DNA of 64,000 nucleotides. It comes from Chitinophaga arvensicola. GTDB lineage: Bacteria > Bacteroidota > Bacteroidia > Chitinophagales > Chitinophagaceae. The stretch spans positions 558,001 through 622,000 of the forward strand of contig NZ_FOJG01000001.1 of the NCBI RefSeq assembly GCF_900110835.1, in the 5' to 3' direction. Positions 1 to 7,849 of this stretch are shown piece after piece; positions within the stretch are counted from its first letter, which is position 1; every line of letters begins with the position of its first letter. The notes under the pieces were generated by a model, which saw only the letters and a list, made by a program, of their open reading frames with translations, was not told the origin of the DNA and made no database searches. Both the position numbers and the translations under genes were made by a program.

Positions 1-693
1 GGCCGGATCAACTTTGTACAGTTCGATGGCAACCACCTCGATACCGAAGCCCACGAACAATTGCTGCTGCAACTGGCCAACCCGGCTACTGCCGCCAGCA
101 CTGTGCTCATAGCCACTGCCACCGGCAGCAACGCCATGGCAGCCATCCGCCGCCTGTTTATCCTGCTGCTGGAAAAAAACATCCAGGTACCGGTCATTAT
201 CCACAGTGTCAGTAACCAGCCTTCGGCAGATGAACACCTGATCCATCATGCCACCGAAGCCGGCGCCCTGCTCCTCGATGGGTTTGGAGACGGGATATGG
301 CTTACCAATGAAGAAGCGACCGGTAACCAATACAATACCCTGAATAACATTGCCTTCGGCATTTTACAGGCTACCCGTACCCGTATTTCCAAAACAGAAT
401 ATATTTCGTGTCCTTCCTGCGGCCGCACCCTGTTCGACCTCCAGGAAACCACTGCCCGCATCCGGGCCGTAACCCATCACCTGAAAGGCGTGAAAATCGC
501 CATCATGGGCTGTATCGTAAACGGTCCCGGTGAAATGGCCGATGCCGATTTCGGTTACGTAGGCAGCGGTGTAGGAAAGATTACGCTATATCGTGGTAAA
601 GAAATCGTAAAACGAGGCCTGAACAGTGATGTAGCTGTAAATGAGCTGATAAACCTGATCCGGGAAAACGGTATGTGGGTAGAGAAAAACTGA
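1..693 (+). CDS. ispG: 4-hydroxy-3-methylbut-2-enyl diphosphate synthase, C-terminal part
   Basis: This is the 3' end of ispG (gcpE), cut off by the window start; the reading frame is open from base 1. The enzyme reduces methylerythritol cyclodiphosphate to HMBPP in the non-mevalonate isoprenoid pathway using a 4Fe-4S cluster. Seen here: the cluster cysteines in SCPSCGR and the family signature GCIVNGPGE, with the protein ending about 45 residues later, as is usual. Bacteroidota IspG proteins are of the long type with an inserted domain, but that part lies outside the window. The ATT-to-TTG stretch near base 61 is internal coding sequence, not a start. Confidence 0.95.
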   Translation, partial: GRINFVQFDGNHLDTEAHEQLLLQLANPATAASTVLIATATGSNAMAAIRRLFILLLEKNIQVPVIIHSVSNQPSADEHLIHHATEAGALLLDGFGDGIWLTNEEATGNQYNTLNNIAFGILQATRTRISKTEYISCPSCGRTLFDLQETTARIRAVTHHLKGVKIAIMGCIVNGPGEMADADFGYVGSGVGKITLYRGKEIVKRGLNSDVAVNELINLIRENGMWVEKN

Positions 694-775
694 TTTATTA
701 AATCTTCCTTAAAAACAATCATAGCGGATACAGCAATGACGGAAAAAGCTTAAATTTTCATAAAACATACTTGAT

Positions 776-1081
776 ATGAAAAAGCTCCTCACCGGATTGT
801 TGGCCATGTTTATGGGTTTAACCGTAACAATGGCGCAAACACCTGCCACCGCCAAAAAAGAAGCTAAATCCAAAGCTAAAACAGAAAAAGCAGAAAAGGC
901 TACACCGGCAGCACCAGCTACCGCTTCCGCCGCTCCTAAAACAAAAAAAGACGGTACGCCTGATAAAAGATTCAAGGAAAATAAAGCAGCCGCACCTGCA
1001 GCAGGACCTACCAAGAAAGATGGCACTCCTGACATGCGCTACAAAGCAAACAACAAAAGCGCAGGTAAGAAAAAGGCCTGA
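776..1081 (+). CDS. Small exported lysine/alanine-rich protein with a repeated KKDGTPD motif
   Basis: A 101-residue protein whose function I do not recognise. The first about 21 residues form a clear Sec signal peptide ending in TMAQ. The rest is very rich in Lys, Ala and Pro and contains two copies of the block TKKDGTPDxRxKxN, near residues 57-72 and 81-95. The mature protein would be strongly basic and probably disordered, in the periplasm or beyond. Similar KKDGTPD repeats are found in short Bacteroidota secreted proteins of unknown role (recollection, not a search). It is monocistronic and is followed by a good terminator at 1159-1194. Confidence 0.75.
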   Translation: MKKLLTGLLAMFMGLTVTMAQTPATAKKEAKSKAKTEKAEKATPAAPATASAAPKTKKDGTPDKRFKENKAAAPAAGPTKKDGTPDMRYKANNKSAGKKKA

Positions 1082-1158
1082 TAACAGTCGCCTGAAAGGT
1101 TAGCCCGAGAGGGATCAACGGACCACTACAGGATATCTGCTACTGCATAAAATTTTAG

Positions 1159-1194
1159 AAAGGGGCTGACCGCGAAACACCGGTCAGCCCCTTT
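1159..1194 (+). terminator. Rho-independent terminator
   Basis: A perfect 14-bp inverted repeat (AAAGGGGCTGACCG and its complement) around an 8-nt loop, ending in TTT. It ends the transcript of the small basic protein. The rest of the 1082-1391 gap holds the promoter region of the cytochrome gene. Confidence 0.85.
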
Positions 1195-1297
1195 CTTACT
1201 TCATATCCGCCGCTTATACCTCCTCTTTTTTCAAGCGTCATTTTAAGCGCTGATCACGATTATATTTTTCTACTTTTATTTTTTTAGTTGGTTGTCT

Positions 1298-1332
1298 ATA
1301 ACGTATAGTTATCACTGATAGTTATTAGTTAT
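1298..1332 (+). promoter_or_regulatory. Candidate LysR-type operator upstream of the cytochrome operon
   Basis: ATAAC-N5-GTTAT at 1298-1312 is an interrupted palindrome that fits the T-N11-A pattern of LysR regulator sites. The half ATAGTTAT recurs at 1305-1312 and 1318-1325, and a related TTAGTTAT follows. The palindrome centre is about 64 nt upstream of the predicted transcription start, which is where LysR recognition sites usually lie. The LysR gene at 3772 is the obvious candidate ligand. This is inference from position and symmetry. Confidence 0.4.
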
Positions 1333-1363
1333 TTGACTTCGCACAGGTGGGCGGCTACTTTTG
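1332..1363 (+). promoter_or_regulatory. Bacteroidota-type promoter
   Basis: TTTG at 1332-1335, a 20-nt spacer and TACTTTTG at 1356-1363 match the primary sigma consensus of Bacteroidota well. Transcription would start near 1369, about 23 nt before the cytochrome ATG. Confidence 0.7.
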
Positions 1364-1391
1364 TAGCGTAATCCACCAACCTGTAATTTGA

Positions 1392-2393
1392 ATGGAAACC
1401 AGAAAGATTCAACGTTATAAGCGGATCCTCGCCGGGTCCTTTGCATGCCTGTTGCTTTTAGTACTGCTCGTAGGCTTTGAGACATTTTATCTCTGCACAC
1501 GTCAGCTAACCCACCCGGAAACAACGCCTCCACCGGCGGTGCAGGGGAATGCTATTGCATACTGGCAGCCACCGCCCATCTCCACGCTGCCGCCAGGCGA
1601 AAAAGGAGCTGCCATTGTGTATGGTCAGACGCTGATCCGGGAAACAGCACGTTACCTCGGTCCCAAAGGAAGTGTACTCCAGATCACCAACGGCATGAAT
1701 TGCCAGAACTGCCATCTCCAGGCCGGGACCAAACCTTTTGGCAACAACTACAGTGCCGTGGCCGCCACTTACCCTAAGTTCAGGGCGCGGTCCAACAGCG
1801 CAGAAACACTGAATAAACGGATCAGCGACTGCTTTGAACGGAGCCTCAATGGCGCCGCACCAGATAGTAACAGCAAGGAAATGACCGCTATCAAGGCTTA
1901 TATCGAATGGCTGGGCAGTGAAGTACCACCACATGAAAAGCCCAACGGCAGCGGCCTCCGGAAGCCGCCCTACTTATCACGGGCCGCCGATCCCGTAAAA
2001 GGCGCCAAAGTATATACACAACAATGCCAGCAATGCCACGGGGCCAATGGAGAAGGAGTAAAAGATCCGGAAGGCATCGTCTTTACTTACCCGCCGCTAT
2101 GGGGGCCGCAAAGTTATAACGACGCCGCCGGCCTTTATCGCCTCTCTAACTTTGCCGGCTATGTGAAAAACAACATGCCTTTCGGCGTTGATTTTAATTC
2201 CACGCAGCTCTCTGATGAAGATGCCTGGGATATAGCGGCCTTCATCAATTCACAGCCAAGGCCACATAAAGATCAATCGGCCGACTGGAAGGATATTGAA
2301 AAGAAACCGATCGATTTTCCTTTCGGTCCTTATGCAGACGCATTCTCCGCAGAACAACATAAATACGGACCTTTTAAACCCATGCAACACTAA
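1392..2393 (+). CDS. Membrane-anchored dihaem cytochrome c, thiosulfate dehydrogenase (TsdA)-like
   Basis: A 333-residue protein with one N-terminal membrane segment (about residues 12-36) and two c-type haem domains facing the periplasm. Haem sites are C104-C107-H108 and C212-C215-H216. The stretch after the first site (QAGTKPFGNNY, then RARSNSAETLNKRISDC) resembles TsdA, which oxidises thiosulfate to tetrathionate or does the reverse. Cys147 lies about 39 residues after haem 1, where TsdA has its unusual cysteine ligand, and Met262 in NNMPFG is a likely ligand for haem 2. The gene heads a run with a DsrE-like protein (11-nt gap), a binding protein and a LysR regulator. Substrate and direction are inferred; a general dihaem cytochrome remains possible. 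Confidence 0.75.
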   Translation: METRKIQRYKRILAGSFACLLLLVLLVGFETFYLCTRQLTHPETTPPPAVQGNAIAYWQPPPISTLPPGEKGAAIVYGQTLIRETARYLGPKGSVLQITNGMNCQNCHLQAGTKPFGNNYSAVAATYPKFRARSNSAETLNKRISDCFERSLNGAAPDSNSKEMTAIKAYIEWLGSEVPPHEKPNGSGLRKPPYLSRAADPVKGAKVYTQQCQQCHGANGEGVKDPEGIVFTYPPLWGPQSYNDAAGLYRLSNFAGYVKNNMPFGVDFNSTQLSDEDAWDIAAFINSQPRPHKDQSADWKDIEKKPIDFPFGPYADAFSAEQHKYGPFKPMQH

Positions 2394-2404
2394 AAACGGA
2401 CATC

Positions 2405-2824
2405 ATGAAAAAAATAATGCTATTGCTCTGTCTCTTTACGCTGTTAGGCTCCCAGTATGCCATGAGTCAGCGCAAAACGAAGTACCGGGCTATCTATCAG
2501 CTCAACAGTGACGACGATAAAGTTATCCGCAATACCCTCCGTAATATCAAAAATGCGCTGGAAGATCCAAGATTGCAGGGCAAAGTTACCATTGAACTGG
2601 TGGCCCACGGCGGCGGCGTAACCGCGTATAAAAAAGATCAACCTTACGAATCACTCTTACAGGAATTACAAGACAAAGGCGTGCTGCTGGTGGAGTGTGA
2701 AAACACTCTGCGGGAAAGGAAGATCTCCAAAGAAGAATTGTTTCCCTTCATTCATTACACCCCCAGCGGTAATGGTGAACTGATCATCAAACAGAAAGAA
2801 GGCTGGTCATACATACACCCGTAA
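2405..2824 (+). CDS. Exported DsrE/DsrF-like protein
   Basis: A 139-residue protein with a signal peptide of about 21 residues. The mature part matches the DsrE/DsrF-like group (COG1416): ELVAHGGGV, then KGVLLVECENTLRERKIS, and a C-terminal GWSYIHP. Cys98 sits at the position of the reactive cysteine of sulfur-relay DsrE proteins. Members bind or carry sulfane sulfur, though for the exported ones this is not well established. It lies 11 nt after the TsdA-like cytochrome and 10 nt before the next gene, so it is surely co-transcribed. The pairing suggests a periplasmic sulfur role (inference). Confidence 0.8.
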   Translation: MKKIMLLLCLFTLLGSQYAMSQRKTKYRAIYQLNSDDDKVIRNTLRNIKNALEDPRLQGKVTIELVAHGGGVTAYKKDQPYESLLQELQDKGVLLVECENTLRERKISKEELFPFIHYTPSGNGELIIKQKEGWSYIHP

Positions 2825-2834
2825 ACAAATCATC

Positions 2835-3749
2835 ATGAAATACATTACTACAACGCTGATAGCCTTGCTATTGGCAGGGGCGCTTCATGCCCAGGACCAT
2901 CGCTTTGATCCTCCCTGGAATACGCCACCCACCGGCGGCGTAGCCTTCACCGTACCCGGCATAGACAATATTCCTGATCTTTACGGTGATATGGCAGATC
3001 CACAACTGGTCATCTTCTTTGCCGGTAACCAGTTTATGGTGATCGATTCCCTGATCACGGATTTCAAAAAAGCCTATCCGCAATACCAACGGATCTTTGC
3101 AGAAACGCTGCCGCCGGGCATCCTGGCACAACAGATTATCAGCGGCTCGCTGGTAATGGGCAATCTTCGTATAGCCGTGAAACCGGATATCTATACCGCA
3201 GGAAAAAGCCGGATAGATCAATTAAGGGATAGCTTCTCGGTCGTAAAAAATTATGCGGGCAATACCCTCGCTATTATGGTGCAACCGGGCAATCCGAAAA
3301 AGATCAGAGGACTGGCAGATCTGGGTCGTAAAGACGTGCAGGTGAGCATGCCCAACCCTGCCTGGGAAGGCATCGGCAAACGCATAGAAGAAGCATATGT
3401 GAAAGCAGGCGGCCCGGCATTGCAACAGGCCATTATGGTGAACAAGGTAGCCAAAGGCAGTACTTATCTCACCAAAATCCATCACCGGGAAACGCCCATG
3501 CGCATTCTTTACAAACAGGCAGATGCAGGCCCGGTTTGGTTTACAGAAGTTTATTACCAGCAAATGATCCATCACCCGGTAAGCATGATTACCATCCCGG
3601 AGAAAGAAAATATCCATGCTTCTTACTGGGCCGGCGTGCTGAAAAGTGCGCCGCATCCACAGGCGGCAGCCGACTTCATGGCCTTTCTGCTGGGACCCGG
3701 CGGACAAGGTATTTATAAACACTTCGGCTTTACGCCGCCTGAGTTGTAA
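2835..3749 (+). CDS. Periplasmic solute-binding protein, ModA-like
   Basis: A 304-residue exported protein (signal peptide about residues 1-19, ending LHAQ). The fold features fit the class II periplasmic binding proteins of the molybdate/sulfate type: LVIFFAGNQFMVIDSLITDF near residue 60, GNTLAIMVQPGNP in the middle, and a C-terminal AADFMAFLLGPGGQGIYKHFGF. No permease or ATPase gene is adjacent, so it may serve a distant transporter or have a sensing role. It sits between the DsrE-like gene and the LysR gene. The ligand is unknown; an oxyanion would fit both the family and the neighbours. Confidence 0.75.
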   Translation: MKYITTTLIALLLAGALHAQDHRFDPPWNTPPTGGVAFTVPGIDNIPDLYGDMADPQLVIFFAGNQFMVIDSLITDFKKAYPQYQRIFAETLPPGILAQQIISGSLVMGNLRIAVKPDIYTAGKSRIDQLRDSFSVVKNYAGNTLAIMVQPGNPKKIRGLADLGRKDVQVSMPNPAWEGIGKRIEEAYVKAGGPALQQAIMVNKVAKGSTYLTKIHHRETPMRILYKQADAGPVWFTEVYYQQMIHHPVSMITIPEKENIHASYWAGVLKSAPHPQAAADFMAFLLGPGGQGIYKHFGFTPPEL

Positions 3750-3751
3750 GG

Positions 3752-3759
3752 TATTTTTG
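3752..3759 (+). promoter_or_regulatory. -7 element in front of the LysR gene
   Basis: TATTTTTG matches TAnnTTTG and lies in the 22-nt gap before the LysR start; no good -33 element is visible. It would let the regulator be made even when the operon promoter is off. Confidence 0.35.
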
Positions 3760-3771
3760 TATTTTTAGTGC

Positions 3772-4665
3772 ATGTTCGATTTCAGACTAAGGGTTTTTCA
3801 TACTGTTGCCAAACGCCTCAGCTTCACCAAAGCTGCAGAGGAATTGTATATTTCACAACCAGCTGTTACCAAGCATATACATGAATTGGAGCAACAACTG
3901 GGCATGGCACTGTTTGAAAGAATCGGTAATAAAATAAAACTAACCCGTGCAGGTATGCTGGTGATGCACCATGCAGAAATTATTTTCACGGATTACCGTA
4001 ACCTGGAGTACGATGTAAATCAGCTGAAACATATGCAGGGCGGACTGTTGCCCATTGGGGCCAGTACCACCATCGCGCAATACCTGATACCACCCTTGCT
4101 GGCTAAATTCAACCAGCGCTACCCCGATGTGAAAACATCGCTGACCAATGGCAACACCGAGCAGATAGAACAGGCCCTGTTTGAAAAAACCATCCAGTTA
4201 GGGATCATAGAAGGCAGTTCAAAAAATCCGCTGCTGAAATATGTGGAGTTTGCGAAAGATGAAATTGTGCTGGTCGGCAATGTGAAACATCAGTATGGCA
4301 ACGGGGAACCACTTACCGCCGCCGACCTCAAAACTATACCGCTGCTGATGCGGGAACATGGTTCGGGTACGCTGGAAGTGATTACCGAAGAACTGAAACG
4401 ACTAAAGCTAAAGATCACTGACCTGAATGTAGCCATGTATATGGGCAGTACGGAAAGTATCAAATCATATCTCCACCATTCGCCCTGTGCAGCTTTTATT
4501 TCCTTACAGGCTGTACAGCGCGAACTGGAGTTGGGAGAATTCACCATTTTGCCCGTAAAGAATTTCAAACTGGTGCGAAAGCTGCACTTTACCTATCTGC
4601 AAGGCTTGCAGGATAAGCTTTGCCAGCTCTTTATCCGTTTTGCCAAACAGAATATGGTGGAGTAG
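3772..4665 (+). CDS. LysR-family transcriptional regulator
   Basis: A 297-residue LysR regulator. The N-terminal winged helix-turn-helix is clear (residues 1-60, with FTKAAEELYISQPAVTKHI), followed by a LysR substrate-binding domain from about residue 88 (GASTTIAQYLIPPLLAKF). The domain type resembles the CysL/CbbR group, whose members respond to sulfur or carbon metabolites. It is collinear with the cytochrome, DsrE-like and binding-protein genes, 22 nt after the last, and is the likely regulator of that operon through the palindrome at 1298-1312 (inference). Confidence 0.9.
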   Translation: MFDFRLRVFHTVAKRLSFTKAAEELYISQPAVTKHIHELEQQLGMALFERIGNKIKLTRAGMLVMHHAEIIFTDYRNLEYDVNQLKHMQGGLLPIGASTTIAQYLIPPLLAKFNQRYPDVKTSLTNGNTEQIEQALFEKTIQLGIIEGSSKNPLLKYVEFAKDEIVLVGNVKHQYGNGEPLTAADLKTIPLLMREHGSGTLEVITEELKRLKLKITDLNVAMYMGSTESIKSYLHHSPCAAFISLQAVQRELELGEFTILPVKNFKLVRKLHFTYLQGLQDKLCQLFIRFAKQNMVE

Positions 4666-4723
4666 TCCCCGTTACACAGATCGGATTGTAATGGCAAACC
4701 CTTGCAGGAAATCATCTCCCGAA

Positions 4724-5230
4724 TTATTTATTCAACAACTGCCAGTGCAGCATTTCCCCGGAGGAACTCACTTCTTCCATACCCAGGTGTTGTAAAACGC
4801 GCATAGATGCCGTGTTCGTTACATCACATTCTGCAATCAGCTTCCGGACATGCGGTTGTTGAAATGCCCATTTTACAAGACTGGTAGCAGCTTCCCGCAT
4901 ATATCCTTTTCTGCGATAGTCGGGCAACAGGGTATAACCGATTTCCACCACGCCGTTTTTATCCGGTCTTCCTTTAAAACCGATATCGCCGATGACGGTA
5001 CCAGCTTCTTTACTCACAATGATCCAGAGCATCCAGGGAAAAGACCGGGGGTCATGTTGCAGCAATTCAATAAAATGGGGCAGTTGTTCTTTGAGATCCG
5101 GTTGGGGCCAGTTCTCCGGAATATGCGCCTGCAATGCTTCCCGGGCATGGGGATGCCTCAGATATATCTCCGTTAGCAAAGGTAAACGGCAGGGATATAT
5201 GAATAAGCGTGCAGTCTGTAGGGGCAACAT
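4724..5230 (-). CDS. GNAT N-acetyltransferase, RimJ/RimL type
   Basis: An acetyltransferase of 168 residues when started at the ATG at 5230 (MLPLQTARL, a common start for this family). A GTG at 5263 would overlap the stop of the upstream gene by one base and add 11 residues; I prefer the ATG. The acetyl-CoA binding motif is RRKGYMREA, preceded by GDIGFKGRP and followed by ECDVTNTASMRVLQHLGM. The acceptor substrate (a protein N-terminus or small amine) is not known. It follows the hydrolase gene closely on the same strand. Confidence 0.85.
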   Translation of the reverse strand: MLPLQTARLFIYPCRLPLLTEIYLRHPHAREALQAHIPENWPQPDLKEQLPHFIELLQHDPRSFPWMLWIIVSKEAGTVIGDIGFKGRPDKNGVVEIGYTLLPDYRRKGYMREAATSLVKWAFQQPHVRKLIAECDVTNTASMRVLQHLGMEEVSSSGEMLHWQLLNK

Positions 5231-5262
5231 GTTACGGGATTTATGGCAAATGCGATTGTTCA

Positions 5263-6012
5263 CTAATGATTCCGGGCCTTCACAATAGCGGTATCGAACG
5301 TTTCGCCGGCTTTCAGCACATGGATCTGCAGGCGGTCAAGATCTTCCGTTAAAGCTTTCAATCGTTCCGGCGTTCCCGTGAGCGTAGGCATGGTACCATA
5401 GTGACAGGGGATGACATGCTTTACTTTCAGCAAACGCGCAGCAAAGGCGGCTTCCAGCGGTCCCATGGTAAAGCGGTCACCGATAGGCAGGATGGCGATG
5501 TCCGGCTCATATATTTCGCCGATCAGTTCCATATCGCCAAATACGGATGTATCGCCGGAGTAGTACACGGAAATATCATCACTGGTCCAAACGATGAAGC
5601 CATTAGTGGCGTGCGGATACCCGATCTTACCATCCGGCAGGTTGATATGCGCAAAATGGAAGGCGTTGGTCATCGTTACCTTTACATCCAGGATAGACAC
5701 GGTACCGCCGGCATTGAGCGGTTCAAACGCATGATCGGGCACCCCCTGTTCCTGTAAATAGAACCGTACAATCGGGTTGGCGATCACCTTGGGCGACCGG
5801 GTGCGGATGATGTCTACTATTTTACTGTCGAGATGATCCCGGTGACCGTGCGTGATAAGGATCAGATCTACCTGTTCCGGGATGGTGATATCGGCTGGTA
5901 GTGCAGGGTTGTTGGTGTACCAGGGATCTATCAGAATAACGTGACCCTCGGGGGTAGTAATCCTGAAGCTTGCATGCGCCAGGAACTGAATTTGGGAATG
6001 CTGCGTGCTCAT
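5263..6012 (-). CDS. Metal-dependent hydrolase, metallo-beta-lactamase fold (UPF0173/COG2220-like)
   Basis: A 249-residue cytoplasmic protein of the metallo-beta-lactamase superfamily. The metal motif is H55-G-H57-R-D59-H60, with a further aspartate in YYSGDTSVFGDM and a late histidine in IPCHYGTMP. The overall pattern, with DPWYTNNP early, fits the UPF0173 hydrolases, whose natural substrates are mostly unknown. It is probably co-transcribed with the acetyltransferase that follows. Confidence 0.88.
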   Translation of the reverse strand: MSTQHSQIQFLAHASFRITTPEGHVILIDPWYTNNPALPADITIPEQVDLILITHGHRDHLDSKIVDIIRTRSPKVIANPIVRFYLQEQGVPDHAFEPLNAGGTVSILDVKVTMTNAFHFAHINLPDGKIGYPHATNGFIVWTSDDISVYYSGDTSVFGDMELIGEIYEPDIAILPIGDRFTMGPLEAAFAARLLKVKHVIPCHYGTMPTLTGTPERLKALTEDLDRLQIHVLKAGETFDTAIVKARNH

Positions 6013-6080
6013 AGTACTGGTGCTTGATTATGGTAACTAAATATACGGCTTTTACCCTTTAGCATTTTAGCCCATAAAAA

Positions 6081-6111
6081 AAATGCAGCGGAGATGAGTC
6101 CCGCTGCATTT
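6081..6111 (-). terminator. Rho-independent terminator of the lipocalin-like gene
   Basis: AAATGCAGCGG and its exact complement around a 9-nt loop; on the minus strand it ends in a run of seven T. It lies 29 nt after the stop of the lipoprotein gene at 6140. Confidence 0.85.
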
Positions 6112-6139
6112 TTCCTATATTGAAATCACTTCGCCGCTG

Positions 6140-6631
6140 CTATTTACGTTGCAGGGTGTAGATGATCGCTGCATTTTTATTCTCAAAATTTACGTTTGCT
6201 CTCCAGGTCATTACGCTACCTGCGCCGGTTACTTCCACGCGGTAACCTTCTGTTACATTTTTTGCTTTATCGCCGCTGTACAGCTTTTTGAAGCCGAACA
6301 TGCTTACGCCGCCGCTTTTAGTCAGGGACCAGGCAATATTCTGGGTAACAGCGCTGCAGCCATTTTCGGTGGAGCTGAGGGTATAAGAGCCCATGGCGTA
6401 GTTATCCGGCAGGATCCACTGGCTACCGATGAAGCATTTGGCATTCGCTTCATCAAACACAGTTACTTTCGCATTATCAGGAATTCCTTCATATTTTATA
6501 TCTGTCAGCACCCAGTTACCTTTTACGGCGCTTTTATTGATGTCTTGGGTAACGCCTTGTTTTGGGGAGCAGGAAGATGCAAAAACGGCCACTATAGCCA
6601 TCAGTAACGCTGCAAATGAAAATTTTCTCAT
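6140..6631 (-). CDS. Lipocalin-like lipoprotein
   Basis: A 163-residue lipoprotein: signal peptide with lipobox ending at Cys21 (VFASSC). The mature part begins with KGNWVLTDIKYEG and ends with a run of beta-strands, ending AAIIYTLQRK, as in the lipocalin-like family common in Bacteroidota. Two cysteines (in AKCFIG and NGCSAV) may form a disulfide. It probably sits in the outer or inner membrane facing the periplasm; the ligand is unknown. It is a single-gene unit with its own terminator. Confidence 0.7.
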   Translation of the reverse strand: MRKFSFAALLMAIVAVFASSCSPKQGVTQDINKSAVKGNWVLTDIKYEGIPDNAKVTVFDEANAKCFIGSQWILPDNYAMGSYTLSSTENGCSAVTQNIAWSLTKSGGVSMFGFKKLYSGDKAKNVTEGYRVEVTGAGSVMTWRANVNFENKNAAIIYTLQRK

Positions 6632-6759
6632 GGGAAATTAGTTTGTGTGTTTAAATGCCAATGTATTCAACACGCAGTTATCAAATAAGGTTTTATAACA
6701 GCCAGAATACGGAGGCAATTTCAGCATTTGCAAGAAACGTACCAAATGAAAATAGCGCG

Positions 6760-7272
6760 TTAGCGGGCGTTTGGAGCGGGGTGGTCGATGGTAGGGACTT
6801 TCAGCCGGATGAGGATATCTTCCAGCATGTCGGCGCGGTGATAGAAATGCCAGGTACTGGCGGCCAGCGACATGGTGAGTACGGTCATGGCAATAAAAGC
6901 ACAGCGCCACCACATGCTCACGCTGATACGACGGTTCCAGAAAGGCTCTATCGGAATGTAGGTGTGATGTGTATTCGTGTGTTCATGGGAGTTATAACCT
7001 GTCCAGGAGCGGTTATCCCATTCTTTATCCGGCCGGATCTGCTGGAGAATAGCTTCTTTCAGCACTGCAGGCGGCATAGTGCCTTCTTCCATCAGTTTAT
7101 CTTCTATCCGGAGCTCTGCGGCCGTTACTTCCAGATCGAGAAGTGGATAAATACGGCGCAGTTGCAGTAACTCTTCTTCCTGTTCAGGAGAAGTGAGGCC
7201 AAGCAGATATCGCTCAATGATGCCACTTTCAATATAGTTACTGATGTTCAAAGCGTCCTTAAATTGACTCAA
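6760..7272 (-). CDS. Short anti-sigma-factor-like membrane protein (second copy)
   Basis: A 170-residue protein that shares the N-terminal signature YIESGIIERYLLGLTSPEQEEEL with the neighbouring protein at 7379; this resembles the N-terminal sigma-binding part of RskA-type anti-sigma factors. One membrane segment lies near residues 119-140 and only about 30 residues follow it, so the large periplasmic domain of true RskA is missing. It has no ATG start; TTG at 7272 is used here. It sits 106 nt after the first copy, downstream of the ECF sigma gene. Confidence 0.6.
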   Translation of the reverse strand: MSQFKDALNISNYIESGIIERYLLGLTSPEQEEELLQLRRIYPLLDLEVTAAELRIEDKLMEEGTMPPAVLKEAILQQIRPDKEWDNRSWTGYNSHEHTNTHHTYIPIEPFWNRRISVSMWWRCAFIAMTVLTMSLAASTWHFYHRADMLEDILIRLKVPTIDHPAPNAR

Positions 7273-7378
7273 TAAAGATATAAATAATAAATACTATATC
7301 TATAGATACGTTAAATCACTGTCCGGTGGATTGTCAAAATGGTAAAATCTTTAAAATAACGATAATCCGGATGAAAAA

Positions 7379-7849
7379 TTACAACAGTGGGGACTGTGTT
7401 TGTTCCTGCCGGATCATCTGGTGCAGGTTGTCGCTGCGTTGCTCCTGTGAGAGGCGGTATTTGAGGTAGTAAAAGATCGCCAGGAAAAGGAACACCTTCG
7501 ACATAATAAAGAAGATGATAAAAAAGACCTTCCACCAGCGGTGAACGGTGATATGGTCGCCGTCTTTCGGCTGAATGTTGATGAAGGTATAGTTTGAAGA
7601 CGGATCTGAATAGGCATGCCCCTGCTCCCATCTTATTTTCTGGAGCACCCGGTCGCGTATTTCAACGGGCGGCATGGCGGGCTCATCAAACGCTGCTCTT
7701 TCCAGGCGACGTTCAACGAATTCGACTTCTGTATCCAGTTCAGGATACAGCTTCCTCATATGTTGCAACTCTGCTACTTCTTCATCAGAAGCCAGGCCCA
7801 ACACGAAGGACTCGATAATACCGCTTTCTATGTAAAATTTTAGTTCCAA
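7379..7849 (-). CDS. Short anti-sigma-factor-like membrane protein (first copy)
   Basis: A 156-residue protein with the RskA-like N-terminus FYIESGIIESFVLGLASDEEVAEL, a charged linker and one strongly hydrophobic segment near residues 107-128, then a short charged tail. It lacks the usual periplasmic domain. The TTG start at 7849 overlaps the last 10 nt of the sigma gene, which points to translational coupling and a direct partner role. It would hold the sigma factor at the inner membrane (inference from family and context). Confidence 0.65.
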   Translation of the reverse strand: MELKFYIESGIIESFVLGLASDEEVAELQHMRKLYPELDTEVEFVERRLERAAFDEPAMPPVEIRDRVLQKIRWEQGHAYSDPSSNYTFINIQPKDGDHITVHRWWKVFFIIFFIMSKVFLFLAIFYYLKYRLSQEQRSDNLHQMIRQEQTQSPLL

